Source: a bacterium
Lineage (GTDB): Bacteria; RBG-13-66-14
Direction of reading: 5' to 3'
DNA: 5,974 nt
NCBI GenBank assembly: GCA_026398675.1
Contig: JAPLSK010000364.1
Location: 1 to 5,974, forward strand
The notes below the pieces were generated by a model, which was given only the letters and a program-made list of their open reading frames with translations, made no database searches and was not told the origin of the DNA. This document shows, piece by piece, positions 5,838 through 5,974 of the stretch. The translations under genes and the position numbers were made by a program. Position 1 is the stretch's first letter. The number at the start of each line of letters is the position of its first letter.

Positions 5838-5974
5838 TTGACCTCTTCCTCCTCCATGCGCCGGATTACGACCCTCCCGACGTCGGGCTCCACCGCGAGG
5901 ACGACCGCGCGGACGAAGGGGACCAGGAGCTCCCCGCCCCCCGGCGTCTCGATGACCAGCACGTCGGCGGCCCC
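5834..5974 (-). CDS. rimM: RimM, ribosome maturation factor, C-terminal fragment (runs off the window)
   Basis: The last 46 residues are visible. They read as a PRC-barrel end typical of RimM: ADVLVIETPGGGELLVPFV, then a strand AVVLAVEPDVGRVVIR, and an acidic tail MEEEEVK. RimM binds the 30S subunit through ribosomal protein S19 and helps mature the 3' domain of 16S rRNA; it acts in the cytoplasm. The frame is open at the window edge, so the start and N-terminal domain lie outside. In many bacteria rimM sits between rpsP and trmD. Here the next gene is instead an exported TPR protein, joined by a 4-base overlap. With only the C-terminus visible, the call rests on the strand pattern and is good but not certain. 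Confidence 0.75.
   Translation of the reverse strand, partial: GAADVLVIETPGGGELLVPFVRAVVLAVEPDVGRVVIRRMEEEEVK

Overview
The window is GC-rich bacterial chromosome. RimM, a tRNA-Pro with an encoded CCA end, sigma70-type promoters, rho-independent terminators and Sec signal peptides all support this. Nothing in it fixes the taxon. Two exported TPR-type proteins of no recognisable named family, and abundant short intergenic repeats, would suit a poorly sampled, perhaps uncultured, lineage (inference only). There are no phage genes, transposases, CRISPR arrays or rRNAs.

Layout, left to right. Bases 1-181 hold a 67-bp element with inverted ends (15-81) and otherwise no gene. Next come tRNA-Pro(GGG) (182-258) with its own terminator, a clear sigma70 promoter (316-344), and a plus-strand gene for a zinc-ribbon multi-spanning membrane protein (412-1221) ending at a strong, probably bidirectional, terminator (1241-1267). 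Everything after that is on the minus strand.

A HAD-superfamily hydrolase gene starting at 1835 is broken. Its 3' end, including the last catalytic motif, has been replaced by a short tandem repeat array (1281-1361). Its frame then runs on without a stop through the terminator. The 344-base gap 1836-2179 holds an extended -10 promoter for the HAD gene, a minus-strand terminator for the next gene, and a second, diverged array (2013-2100).

The gene at 2180-3688 encodes an exported protein with a CsgG/FlgO/TolB-N-like domain followed by TPR-like helices. It is preceded by a 364-base gap that carries a near-consensus promoter at its far end (4013-4041), and hence a leader of about 318 nt. That leader contains a third array in inverted orientation (3748-3798) and a hairpin beside the Shine-Dalgarno. 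The gene at 4053-5837 encodes a second exported helical-repeat protein, translationally coupled by a 4-base GTGA overlap to the C-terminal end of rimM (5834-5974), which runs off the window edge.

How the parts relate: rimM and the 594-aa gene form one operon. The 502-aa gene has its own promoter just after it but no convincing terminator in between, so read-through is possible. Both TPR proteins are predicted outside the cytoplasmic membrane and could act together. The repeat family occurs at three places within 2.5 kb: fused into a truncated gene, and on both sides of the 502-aa gene in opposite orientations. It is the most unusual thing here.
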